From contig NZ_CP048405.1 of NCBI RefSeq assembly GCF_014084125.1, forward strand, positions 868,001 through 932,000: 64,000 nucleotides of DNA, written 5' to 3'. Under the pieces are notes generated by a model. That model did no database searches. It worked only from the letters and a program-made list of their open reading frames with translations, and was not told the origin of the DNA. Shown one piece after another: positions 8,605 through 15,438 of this stretch; position 1 is the first letter of the stretch; each line of letters opens with the position of its first letter. The position numbers and the translations under genes were made by a program. This stretch comes from Streptacidiphilus sp. PB12-B1b. GTDB taxonomy: Bacteria; Actinomycetota; Actinomycetes; Streptomycetales; Streptomycetaceae.

Positions 8605-10079
8605 GGAGCCTCCTGGTAGTCCTTGAGGAACACCCCTGCCAGCGGATGGCCGGCCTCGCCGCGCACGATCGGGTCGTACACGCGGGCGGCGCCGTCCACG
8701 ATGTCCAGCGGGGTGCGGAAACCCCGGTCGGCGATCCGGGCCTTGCGCGGTGCCGGGTTCTCGTCGGTGATCCAGCCGGTGTCGACGGCGCACATGTGCA
8801 CGCCCAGCGCGGCCAGATCGGCGGCGCTGGTGCGGGTGAGCATGTTGAGCGCGGCCTTGGCCATGTTGGTGTGCGGGTGGCGTCCGGTCTTGTTGCGGAC
8901 GGCGAACCTGCCTTCCACGGCGGTGACGTTGACGATGTAGCGGCTCGGGTGCGGGGAGGCCAGCAGCAGCGGCAGTAGCCGGTCGCACAGCAGGGCCGGG
9001 GCCAGGGCGTTGACGAAGTGCGTCTCCAGCATCTCGGCCGGGTCCAGCCCGCCGAGCTGTGCGGACCAGGAGTTCTCCGGGGCGGTGTCCGGGAGCAACC
9101 CGGCCTCGTCCACCTCGCGCGGCAGGGTGGGCACCGGCAGGGACGGCGTTGACGTCCCGAGTGCCGGGACCGGGACCGGGGTCAGTGCCGGGGCCGGGGC
9201 CGGGGCCGTGCCCGGGGCGGCCGGGAGGCCGAAGCCGGGGGCGTGCCGCACCAACTGCCGTACGCCCGGCGGCAGCGGAGCCCGCTCGGCGGCGGTCAGC
9301 GGTGCGTACGCCTCGGGCGGTCGGCGGACGGTCTGCGCGGCGTTGTTGATCAGGATGTCCAACGGCTGCTGCTCGGAGCGCAGTTGCTCGCACAGGCCGA
9401 GCACCTGGCGCGGGTCGCGCAGGTCGATGCCGACCACGCGCAGCCGGTCCAGCCACTGCGCGCTGTCGGGCACTGCCTGGAACCGGCGGACCGCGTCGTG
9501 CGGGAATCGGGAGGTGACGATGAGCTCGGCGCCGTCGCGCAGCAGCATCAGCGCCAGCTGGAACCCGATCTTCACCCTGCCGCCGGTGAGCAGGGCCTGG
9601 CGGCCGCGCAGATCGGTGGAGAGGGCCCGGCGGGTGGCGTTGTCGGCCGCGCAGCCGGGGCAGAGCTGATGGTAGAAGCCGTCGACCTGCCGGTACGTCG
9701 TCTTGCAGACGTAGCAGCGGCGTGGACGGCGCAGCTCGCCGACGGCGGTGCCGGTGGGCGGCGGCGTCAGCGGCGCGTCCTCGCGGCGGTCCGTGCCGCC
9801 GGTGGCGGTGGCGGTGACCAGGACGGCGTCGGCCGCCGCGTCGGCTTGGCGCCGGGTGCGGCGGCGGGCCTGTCGGCCGTCGCGGACGAAGGACTCGGCG
9901 GTGCGCTCGGCGCGCAGCCGCAACGGATGGTTCGGGTCGAGCCGGCGCAGGCGCCGGACGGTGCGCGCGAAGGCGTCCAACTCGGCATCGGTGGGCGGGC
10001 CGTCCCCGGCGGGCACGCCGCCCTCGGCCGGGCTCGGCGGAAGGGTGTCCGCGTGGCCGGCGGGGTCGGTGCTGCCCAT
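8598..10079 (-). CDS. SDR-like protein with N-terminal zinc ribbon
   Basis: The protein has 493 residues. Residues 30-100 are charged and helical; Cys122, Cys125, Cys140 and Cys143 form a CxxC-14-CxxC zinc ribbon; from about 160 follows a Rossmann domain of the short-chain dehydrogenase type (LLTGGRVKIG, then ILINNAAQ). A Pro/Ala-rich insertion sits near residues 285-320. The usual SDR active-site pair Tyr-x-x-x-Lys reads Thr-Asn-Met-Ala-Lys (HPHTNMAK), so the lysine is kept and the catalytic tyrosine is missing; the serine position is also changed (NVTAVEG). It may therefore bind a nucleotide without classical reduction. It lies 38 bases after two tandem tRNA-like genes on the same strand and overlaps a truncated LRR gene. 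Confidence 0.85.
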   Translation of the reverse strand: MGSTDPAGHADTLPPSPAEGGVPAGDGPPTDAELDAFARTVRRLRRLDPNHPLRLRAERTAESFVRDGRQARRRTRRQADAAADAVLVTATATGGTDRREDAPLTPPPTGTAVGELRRPRRCYVCKTTYRQVDGFYHQLCPGCAADNATRRALSTDLRGRQALLTGGRVKIGFQLALMLLRDGAELIVTSRFPHDAVRRFQAVPDSAQWLDRLRVVGIDLRDPRQVLGLCEQLRSEQQPLDILINNAAQTVRRPPEAYAPLTAAERAPLPPGVRQLVRHAPGFGLPAAPGTAPAPAPALTPVPVPALGTSTPSLPVPTLPREVDEAGLLPDTAPENSWSAQLGGLDPAEMLETHFVNALAPALLCDRLLPLLLASPHPSRYIVNVTAVEGRFAVRNKTGRHPHTNMAKAALNMLTRTSAADLAALGVHMCAVDTGWITDENPAPRKARIADRGFRTPLDIVDGAARVYDPIVRGEAGHPLAGVFLKDYQEAPW

Positions 10080-10116
10080 GTGTCATGCCCCCTGTGCCGG
10101 CCGGCTGCCTGTCGAG

Positions 10117-10188
10117 GTGGTCCGGTCGGATTCGAACCGACGTGTCCTGCATGCCATGCAGGTGCGCCTGCCTCTGCGCTACGGACCA
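10117..10188 (-). tRNA. Unusual tRNA-like gene, anticodon GGC
   Basis: Read on the minus strand, 72 bases fold as a complete cloverleaf: acceptor TGGTCCG/CGGACCA (7 bp), D arm GCGC-AGAGGCAG-GCGC, anticodon stem CCTGC/GCAGG with loop ATGGCAT (anticodon GGC, alanine), variable loop ACAC, and T arm GTCGG-TTCGAAT-CCGAC. No CCA is encoded. The anticodon loop matches ordinary tRNA-Ala(GGC), but the alanine identity pair G3:U70 is absent (G3:C70), the first pair is U1:A72 and base 73 is C. It is therefore unlikely to be charged as a normal alanine tRNA. It shares D and T arms exactly with the neighbour at 10197 and leads into the SDR-like gene. Confidence 0.7.
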
Positions 10189-10196
10189 GAAGACCC

Positions 10197-10268
10197 TCCG
10201 GACGGTCGGATTCGAACCGACGTCTCCGCGTTGAATGCGCGGCGCGCCTGCCTCTGCGCTACGCCCGG
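10197..10268 (-). tRNA. Unusual tRNA-like gene, anticodon UUC by geometry
   Basis: A second 72-base cloverleaf on the minus strand, 8 bases upstream of the first: acceptor CCGGGCG/CGTCCGG with one G:U pair (G5:U68), discriminator A, the same D arm and T arm as its neighbour, and anticodon stem CCGCG/CGCGG. The loop is CATTCAA, which places UUC in the anticodon but puts A, not the near-universal U, at position 33. A slipped register would give anticodon UCA (stop codon UGA) with U33 but only three stem pairs. No CCA is encoded. Either this is a degenerate tRNA or a specialised one. Confidence 0.6.
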
Positions 10269-10280
10269 ACGGTCGGGACG

Positions 10281-10286
10281 AGCCTA
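10281..10286 (-). promoter_or_regulatory. Candidate -10 element for the tandem tRNA-like genes
   Basis: TAGGCT on the minus strand, 12 bases before the first tRNA-like gene. The same hexamer in the same short distance precedes bldA and also eno in this window, which supports it as a housekeeping -10 box. I see no good -35 partner. Confidence 0.4.
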
Positions 10287-10337
10287 GCGATCTTCATCGG
10301 CGCGTGCCGAGCAATTACGTCCCGCCCGCCACGGCGT

Positions 10338-11159
10338 CTAGTTGACCGAGGCCGGGGAGAACCAGTCCTGGCTGGCGGCCATGTGCAGCACCTCGTCCTG
10401 GGTGAGCAGCGGGGCGGTGGTGACCTTCGTCGGGCTGTGGAACGACGAGAGGACGGTGATGACCGCCACGCGGGTGTCGGGGTAGGTGACGGCCACGGTG
10501 ATGCTGGGGCCGTTCCAGGGCGCCGTGTTCGGGCCGGTCGCCCCGGACGGGGCCTGCGTGCTGATCAGGGCGGTTGCGCCGCCGGGCAGTTGGAGCGTCC
10601 GGCAGCCGGAGCCCCGCGCGACCGTGCCGACAGGCGGTGTCGTGCAGTGCGTGGCGGTGGAGAAGGGCACCGGGGCACGGCTGCGGGACGGGTCGTGTGT
10701 GACCACGCTCAGGTAGCCCGTGCTCCCGTGGCGGCTGAACGTGTAGTACGTGCCGCGGGTGGAGGTGTCGGCGGGTACCGCCGTTCCCGGGGGCAGGCCG
10801 GTCGGGGAGCGGGTGGCGAAGACCATCGGGCGCAGGCCGGTCACATCGCCCGGCAGCAGCGCGCCGACCGGATAGTACGCGTTCCGCTGGGCCTGCAGTC
10901 CGGCGGCTGCGACCGTCCCCTTCCCGTGCGAACCCGGCAGGTCCGGCCCCATGGACACCCCGGCCGCCAGCGCCAGGACGCAGGCCGTGCCCGCCAGCGC
11001 GGCCCCTGCCCGCCGCCTGCGCCGCCGCGCCCGGGCCTCGGCCAGGACGGCGGCCGTCACGTCGGCGGTCGGCGCGGCGAGGCCGCTGACCGCGTGGGTC
11101 AGCAGGCCGTGGAGCGGGAGCCCGATGCCGTCCGATGCGGTGGTCCGGTCGTCGTTCAT
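10338..11159 (-). CDS. Membrane-anchored partner of the ECF sigma factor
   Basis: A 273-residue protein whose ATG overlaps the sigma-factor stop (ATGA), so the two are co-translated. Residues ~1-45 are cytoplasmic with an arginine cluster (ARARRRRRRAG), then one membrane helix (AALAGTACVLALAAGV), then an extracytoplasmic region of about 200 residues with two cysteines (TATHCTT and GSGCRTL). The arrangement suits an anti-sigma factor or sensor, but the N-terminal part lacks the HxxxCxxC zinc motif of ZAS anti-sigma factors and I do not recognise the outer domain. The role is inferred from position. Confidence 0.75.
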   Translation of the reverse strand: MNDDRTTASDGIGLPLHGLLTHAVSGLAAPTADVTAAVLAEARARRRRRRAGAALAGTACVLALAAGVSMGPDLPGSHGKGTVAAAGLQAQRNAYYPVGALLPGDVTGLRPMVFATRSPTGLPPGTAVPADTSTRGTYYTFSRHGSTGYLSVVTHDPSRSRAPVPFSTATHCTTPPVGTVARGSGCRTLQLPGGATALISTQAPSGATGPNTAPWNGPSITVAVTYPDTRVAVITVLSSFHSPTKVTTAPLLTQDEVLHMAASQDWFSPASVN

Positions 11160-11692
11160 GACAGCGCTCCGATCGTGTGGGTGGGGTCCAGCTGTTCCGG
11201 CAGGAGCCCGTCGCGCAGGGCCGGGCCGAGGGCGGTGCGCAGCGTGGCCATGGCACGCGCGGTGTGGCTCTTGACGGTTCCCTCGCTGATGCTCAGTACG
11301 TCGGCGGTGGCCTGGACGCTGAGGTCCTCCCAGAACCGCAGCACCACCACCGCCCGCTGCCGTGGCGGCAGTTGCTGCAGTGCCTGGCGTACGGCCAGGC
11401 CCAGGTCGGCGTCCGGGACGGCTCCGGCGGTGTCGGGGAGGTCCGCGTACGGGTGTTCCCGGCGCCACAGCCGGCGGCGGGAGCTGATGAAGGTGCTGTG
11501 CAGCGTCCGCCGGGTGTAGGCGTCCAGGCTGTCGATCTGTTTCAGCCGGCGGCGGGCCAGGACGACTTTGACCAGGGTCGCCTGGACCAGGTCGTCGGCC
11601 TGGTGGGCGTCGCCGCACAGCAGGTAGGCGCTGCGCCGGAGCATGCTGTGCCGGGCGGCGATGTACTCGGCGAGCTGACTCTCGTCGTTCAC
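11156..11692 (-). CDS. SigE-family ECF RNA polymerase sigma factor
   Basis: The 178-residue protein has the two ECF domains. Sigma region 2 (residues ~10-80) contains RSAYLLCGDAHQADDLVQATL, the helix that melts and reads the -10 box; region 4 (~115-165) contains LPPRQRAVVVLRFWEDLSVQ and the helix-turn-helix ATADVLSISEGTVKSHTARAM. Its short length and wording put it in the actinobacterial 'SigE family' of small ECF factors. A GTG start is chosen after GGAGAGGGG; a start 30 bases upstream is possible. It is followed, with a 4-base overlap, by the membrane protein that probably controls it. Confidence 0.9.
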   Translation of the reverse strand: MNDESQLAEYIAARHSMLRRSAYLLCGDAHQADDLVQATLVKVVLARRRLKQIDSLDAYTRRTLHSTFISSRRRLWRREHPYADLPDTAGAVPDADLGLAVRQALQQLPPRQRAVVVLRFWEDLSVQATADVLSISEGTVKSHTARAMATLRTALGPALRDGLLPEQLDPTHTIGALS

Positions 11693-11822
11693 TGCGGCAA
11701 CCCCTCTCCGTGGCCCCGTCACGGGGCCTCACCCTCTAGAGAGCGCCGGGCGGCGCCCGGGGTTGTCACGGCGGGACGACTGTCGGCCGCCGGTCGGGTC
11801 CGGGCGGGGCCTGGATGGTTGG

Positions 11823-12533
11823 TCAGGGGTGGAGGGCGAGGGCGAGCAGGGTGCCGAGGATGAGGTAGGGGCCGAAGGGGATGGTGTCCTTGCGGCCCGC
11901 GCGGCGGGTGGCGAGCAGGGCGACGGAGGCGAGGGCGGCGGTGGCGAAGGCCAGGAAGCCGCCGGCGGCCACGGAGGTCCAGCCCAGCCAGCCGAGGAGC
12001 AGGCCGAGGAGGCCGACGAGTTTCACGTCGCCGAGCCCCAACGCCCCCGGGCTGAGCAGGGCCAGGGCGTAGAAGCCCACCGCCAGGGCCGCCATGGCGG
12101 CCAGCGCCCGCAGCAGCGAGCCGTGGTGACGGTCCGTCAACTGTGCTGCCAGCAGCGCGGCCAGTAGGACCGGGTACAGCCGCAGGGTGAGGACGTCGGG
12201 CAGCCGCTTCACACCGGCGTCGATCCAGGCCAGGGCTGTCAGCACCGGGGCCGCCGCCAGGTAGGCGATCACCGCCGGATGCGGGCCGACCCGCAGGGCG
12301 GACACCGCGCAGGCGGCCGCTGCCGACAGCGACAGCCACCACACCGCCGGGCCGAGGCAGCGCCCGCAGCCGGAGCAGCGTCCGCGCGGCAGCCCGGCCG
12401 GCGCCGCCCCGCAGTCCTGGCAGCGGGTGCGCCGCGGCTCGCCGCTCGGCACGGACAGGCTCCAGCAGGCCCGGGCCAGGAACGGACCGGACAGCGCACC
12501 GAAGGCGGCGCCCAGCCAGACGAGCAGGCCCAT
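11823..12533 (-). CDS. Type IV prepilin peptidase (A24 family)
   Basis: A 236-residue membrane aspartic protease that cleaves (and often methylates) prepilin-type leader peptides. The two catalytic aspartates are visible, one in ALAWIDAGVKRLPD and one in GALGLGDVKLVG (the GxGDxK-type motif). The N-terminal cytoplasmic loop carries two CxxC pairs (CQDC and CSGCGRC), the zinc site of the longer bifunctional PilD form. Several hydrophobic helices fill the rest. No pilin or secretion-ATPase genes are nearby, so the enzyme probably serves a Tad/type II-like system elsewhere. Confidence 0.9.
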   Translation of the reverse strand: MGLLVWLGAAFGALSGPFLARACWSLSVPSGEPRRTRCQDCGAAPAGLPRGRCSGCGRCLGPAVWWLSLSAAAACAVSALRVGPHPAVIAYLAAAPVLTALAWIDAGVKRLPDVLTLRLYPVLLAALLAAQLTDRHHGSLLRALAAMAALAVGFYALALLSPGALGLGDVKLVGLLGLLLGWLGWTSVAAGGFLAFATAALASVALLATRRAGRKDTIPFGPYLILGTLLALALHP

Positions 12534-12611
12534 GTGCGTGTCCTCCCCTGCGGATGACGACTACGGGCTTGCCCATCCTGCCAGTCCGGCCCGGACGGCG
12601 TGGGTGGTCCG

Positions 12612-13373
12612 CTACAGGCTGTGGAGGGCGCCGCCGTCGACGGGGATCATGATGCCGGTGAGGTAGGAGGCGGCGGGGGAGAGGAGGAAGGCCGCGGTAC
12701 GGCCGAACTCCTCCGGGCGGCCGTAGCGGCGGAGCGGGATCTGGGCCTCGTAGGCGGCGCGGGCCACGGCGGGGTTGTCGGAGAGGGAGTCGAGCTCCCG
12801 CACCCGCTCGGTCTCGATCCGCGCGGGCAGCAGGCCCAGCACCCGGATGCCGCGCGGGCCCAGCTCGTCCGCCAGGCTCTTGGCGGCCATGGCCAGGCCG
12901 GGGCGCAGGCCGTTGGAGATGCCCAGGGCGGCGATGGGCTCGCGGACCGAGCCGGAGAGCACGAAGCCGATGCTGCCGCCCTCGCCGAGCGCCGCCGCGA
13001 CCGTACGGGCAAGCCGGACCGCGCCCAGGAAGACGCTCTCGAAGGAGCCCCGCCACTGCTCGTCGGTGACCGCCGTGACCGAACCGGCCGGGGGGCCGCC
13101 GGCGCTGATCAGCAGCCCGTCGAGCCGCCCGAAGCGCTCCAGCGCGGTGTCGACCAGCCGCTGGGCGGTGTCGGGGTCGGCGTTGTCGGCGGCCACGCCC
13201 AGCGCCGCCTCCGGGCCGCCGAGCTGCTCCACGGCGCGGTCGACGGACTCCTGCGAGCGTCCGGTGAGCACGACCCTGGCGCCGTCGGCGACCAGTTCCC
13301 GCGCGGTGGCGAAGCCGAGGCCGCGGCTGGCGGCGGTGAGCAGGTACACCCGGTCCTGAAGTCCTAGATCCAT
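12612..13373 (-). CDS. SDR-family protein (divergent, FabG-like)
   Basis: About 253 residues with a Rossmann start (RVYLLTAASRGLGFATAREL) and the SDR middle motif (LLISAGGPPAG, replacing NNAG). The catalytic region reads FVLSGSVREPIAALGISNGLRPG, so the Tyr-x-x-x-Lys pair is not present in its normal form. This is shared by a well-populated branch of 'SDR oxidoreductases' and does not mean the gene is broken. It ends with PVDGGALHSL, typical of the FabG-like group. An ATG 9 bases upstream (MAFMDLG) is equally possible; neither start has a clear ribosome site. It reads in the same direction as the GH16 gene upstream, 55 bases away. Confidence 0.85.
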   Translation of the reverse strand: MDLGLQDRVYLLTAASRGLGFATARELVADGARVVLTGRSQESVDRAVEQLGGPEAALGVAADNADPDTAQRLVDTALERFGRLDGLLISAGGPPAGSVTAVTDEQWRGSFESVFLGAVRLARTVAAALGEGGSIGFVLSGSVREPIAALGISNGLRPGLAMAAKSLADELGPRGIRVLGLLPARIETERVRELDSLSDNPAVARAAYEAQIPLRRYGRPEEFGRTAAFLLSPAASYLTGIMIPVDGGALHSL

Positions 13374-13428
13374 GAAGGCCATTGTGCCCGCACCGCCATG
13401 CTGCCGGGTCAGTGCTGCCGGTGCCGGT

Positions 13429-14373
13429 TCAGTGCTGCCAGGCGCGGACCCAGTCGACCTTCATCTCGGCGGAGTCCACGCCGACGGGCGGGGACTTGGG
13501 GAAGCCCACGGCGAGGTTGAGCAGCAGCTCCATCGGCACCCGGGGGATCAGCGCGGTGTCGGTCACCCGGTAGCGGGGCACGCCGTCGATGTACCAGGTG
13601 ATGGAGTTCTTCTCCCAGTCCACCGCGAAGACGTGGTAGCCGGTGGTGTAGGGCTCCGGGCCCCACTGGACGGCGGAGTGGACGTCCTTGCCCTGCGCGT
13701 TGGTCCAGTGCAGGGTCATCTGCACCCGGGTGGAGGACTGGATGCCCTCCATGATGTCGATCTCCGGCGGGGTGGTCCGGGTGCCGGCGGGCATCATCCA
13801 GAAGCTGGGGAACATGCCCTTCTGCGCGGGTATCTGGATGGCGGCGGCTATATATCCGTACTCCAGGGTGAAATGCGGCGTCCCGTACCAGGACTGGCGG
13901 CCGGTGGAGGCCATGCCGGAGGTCCAGGAGTGCATCCTGCCGTCGGTGCCGTAGGTGGGGGTCTTGTCGGCGAACAGGTCGAGCGCGCCGTTCGCCACCG
14001 CGACCTGGCCCGGGAGGTACCACTCCAGCTCCCGGTGGCCGGCGTTGGTGCAGCCGTCGTCGTTCCAGTCGTAGCAGGTGACCCAGTCGTCGCCGTCGAG
14101 CCGGTCGCCGTCGAAGTCGTCCGAGAACACCAGGTTCCACGGGCCGGCCACCGGCGGGGCGGCGCGCAGCACGGACGGCGGGAGCATGGCCGTGGCGCTC
14201 GCGGAGGGGTGCGCGGCGGCGGTACGGGTCGGGGCGAGCGAGGGCAGGTCGCTGGGGAAGGCCGGGGCGGTGTGGACGCCCGAGGTGAGCGCGCCGCAGG
14301 CGGTGGTGAGCAGGACCATCCCGACGACTGCGATCCGTCCGAATCGAATCCCGGCCACAGCCAGCCACCCCAC
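13429..14373 (-). CDS. Family 16 glycoside hydrolase, lipoprotein
   Basis: The catalytic centre PPEIDIMEGI carries the GH16 signature ExDxxE (nucleophile and acid/base glutamates), within a beta-jelly-roll that starts at WNLVFSDDFDG and ends at KVDWVRAWQH. GH16 enzymes hydrolyse beta-1,3- or mixed-linked glucans, agar-type galactans or similar; I cannot choose among these. The N-terminus has a lipobox (VVGMVLLTTACGAL), so the enzyme should be anchored to the outer face of the membrane through its cysteine, followed by a Ser/Thr/Pro/Ala linker. The start is uncertain: a GTG giving VGWLAVAGIRFG is chosen because it makes a sensible signal peptide; the frame is open far upstream. Confidence 0.88.
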   Translation of the reverse strand: MGWLAVAGIRFGRIAVVGMVLLTTACGALTSGVHTAPAFPSDLPSLAPTRTAAAHPSASATAMLPPSVLRAAPPVAGPWNLVFSDDFDGDRLDGDDWVTCYDWNDDGCTNAGHRELEWYLPGQVAVANGALDLFADKTPTYGTDGRMHSWTSGMASTGRQSWYGTPHFTLEYGYIAAAIQIPAQKGMFPSFWMMPAGTRTTPPEIDIMEGIQSSTRVQMTLHWTNAQGKDVHSAVQWGPEPYTTGYHVFAVDWEKNSITWYIDGVPRYRVTDTALIPRVPMELLLNLAVGFPKSPPVGVDSAEMKVDWVRAWQH

Positions 14374-14656
14374 TGTTCCCACACGTGAACTGAACGCCCA
14401 GCCAGCGCTTGTAACAGCTTGTCCTACCGGTGTCCCGGGGACAACACTCGCAGGGCACCGGCTTGGACGCGGGCCGTTTGTGTGCGACCTGTGCGTCGTC
14501 GCAGGTCGTGGATATTTCCGGAATTCGCCTCGGTTCTGCCACAGCTCGGTACCCGGCCGTGACACGGGCGATCCGGGGCAGGAGGCTGACAACAGAGGCA
14601 TCGTTCGCATGCCTCTCCTGACGCTCGACCTGAGTGCTCGCCATCGGGAGGCAGCC

Positions 14657-15403
14657 ATGAACACCACCACCGTCCACCGCGCGCGGACCCGCTCCGGGAG
14701 CTCCCGGCTGGCGGTCCTGGCACTGGGCACCGCCACCGCCGCGCTCGCGCTGTCGGCCTGCTCCGGCACCAGCAGCACCGGCGGGAGCAGCGGCACGAGC
14801 GGGGGCTCCTCCGCGTCCTCGGCCGCCGGGGCGGCGTCGGGCGCGGTCGGCGGGAGCGGGACGTCGGGCTCCACCGGCGGGTCGGGCTCCACCGCAGGGA
14901 CCGGCAGCGGTTCGACCGGGGGTTCGACGACCGGCAGCTCGACGGGCGGTTCGACCGGTGGCTCGGCGGCGGGCGCCGCGGTGCAGCGCGGCGCCTGTAC
15001 CAGCAGCCAGCTGAGCGTGGCCCAGGAGAACCCGAGCGTGGGCGCCGGGCAGTACTACTCCACGCTGGTGTTCACCAACAAGTCCGGCACCTCCTGCACC
15101 ATGGCCGGCTACCCCGGCGTCTCCTACGTCATCGCCAACGGGGTGCAGTCGGGCAACCCGGCGGCCCGCAGCGGCGGCACCGTCGCCACCGTGACCCTGC
15201 AGCCGGGCGGTACGGCCAGCGCGGTGCTGCATGACAGCAACGGCATCTCCGGATACACCCCGCAGCAGTGCGACCTCACCACCGCGCAGGGCCTGCGGAT
15301 ATACCCGCCGAACGAGAAGGCCGCGCTGTTCCTGCCGTGGAGCCACCAGCACTGCGCGGGTCTGAGCATCAACCCGCTCTCCATCGGCCCGGTCACCAAG
15401 TAG
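14657..15403 (+). CDS. DUF4232 lipoprotein
   Basis: A 248-residue exported protein. The signal peptide ends in a lipobox (ALALSACSGT). Residues ~35-105 are a low-complexity Gly/Ser/Thr linker. The remainder, starting at RGACTSSQLSV, is a DUF4232 beta domain with paired cysteines (GTSCTMAGYPGV, QQCDLTT, HQHCAGL), ending in SIGPVTK. Function of the domain is unknown; it is very common in exported actinobacterial proteins. GGGAGGCAGCC precedes the ATG. The gene is divergent from the GH16 lipoprotein gene with a shared ~280-base control region. Confidence 0.88.
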   Translation: MNTTTVHRARTRSGSSRLAVLALGTATAALALSACSGTSSTGGSSGTSGGSSASSAAGAASGAVGGSGTSGSTGGSGSTAGTGSGSTGGSTTGSSTGGSTGGSAAGAAVQRGACTSSQLSVAQENPSVGAGQYYSTLVFTNKSGTSCTMAGYPGVSYVIANGVQSGNPAARSGGTVATVTLQPGGTASAVLHDSNGISGYTPQQCDLTTAQGLRIYPPNEKAALFLPWSHQHCAGLSINPLSIGPVTK

Positions 15404-15438
15404 CGGCGGCAAGGCAGCAGCGGCAGGCGGCGGCGCGG

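Noticed and set aside
7360..10152. 930-codon open frame on the minus strand covering the SDR-like, LRR and hydrolase regions
   Set aside because: It is in a different frame from the SDR-like protein and is antisense to the MBL-fold gene; its text is Arg/Pro/Gly-rich noise except for the LRR piece at 8176-8604. High GC leaves few stops.
9243..11519. Plus-strand frame across the tRNA-like genes with text such as GFEPTCPACHAG
   Set aside because: This is the well-known translation of the reverse complement of tRNA T arms (TTCGAATCC), not a protein.
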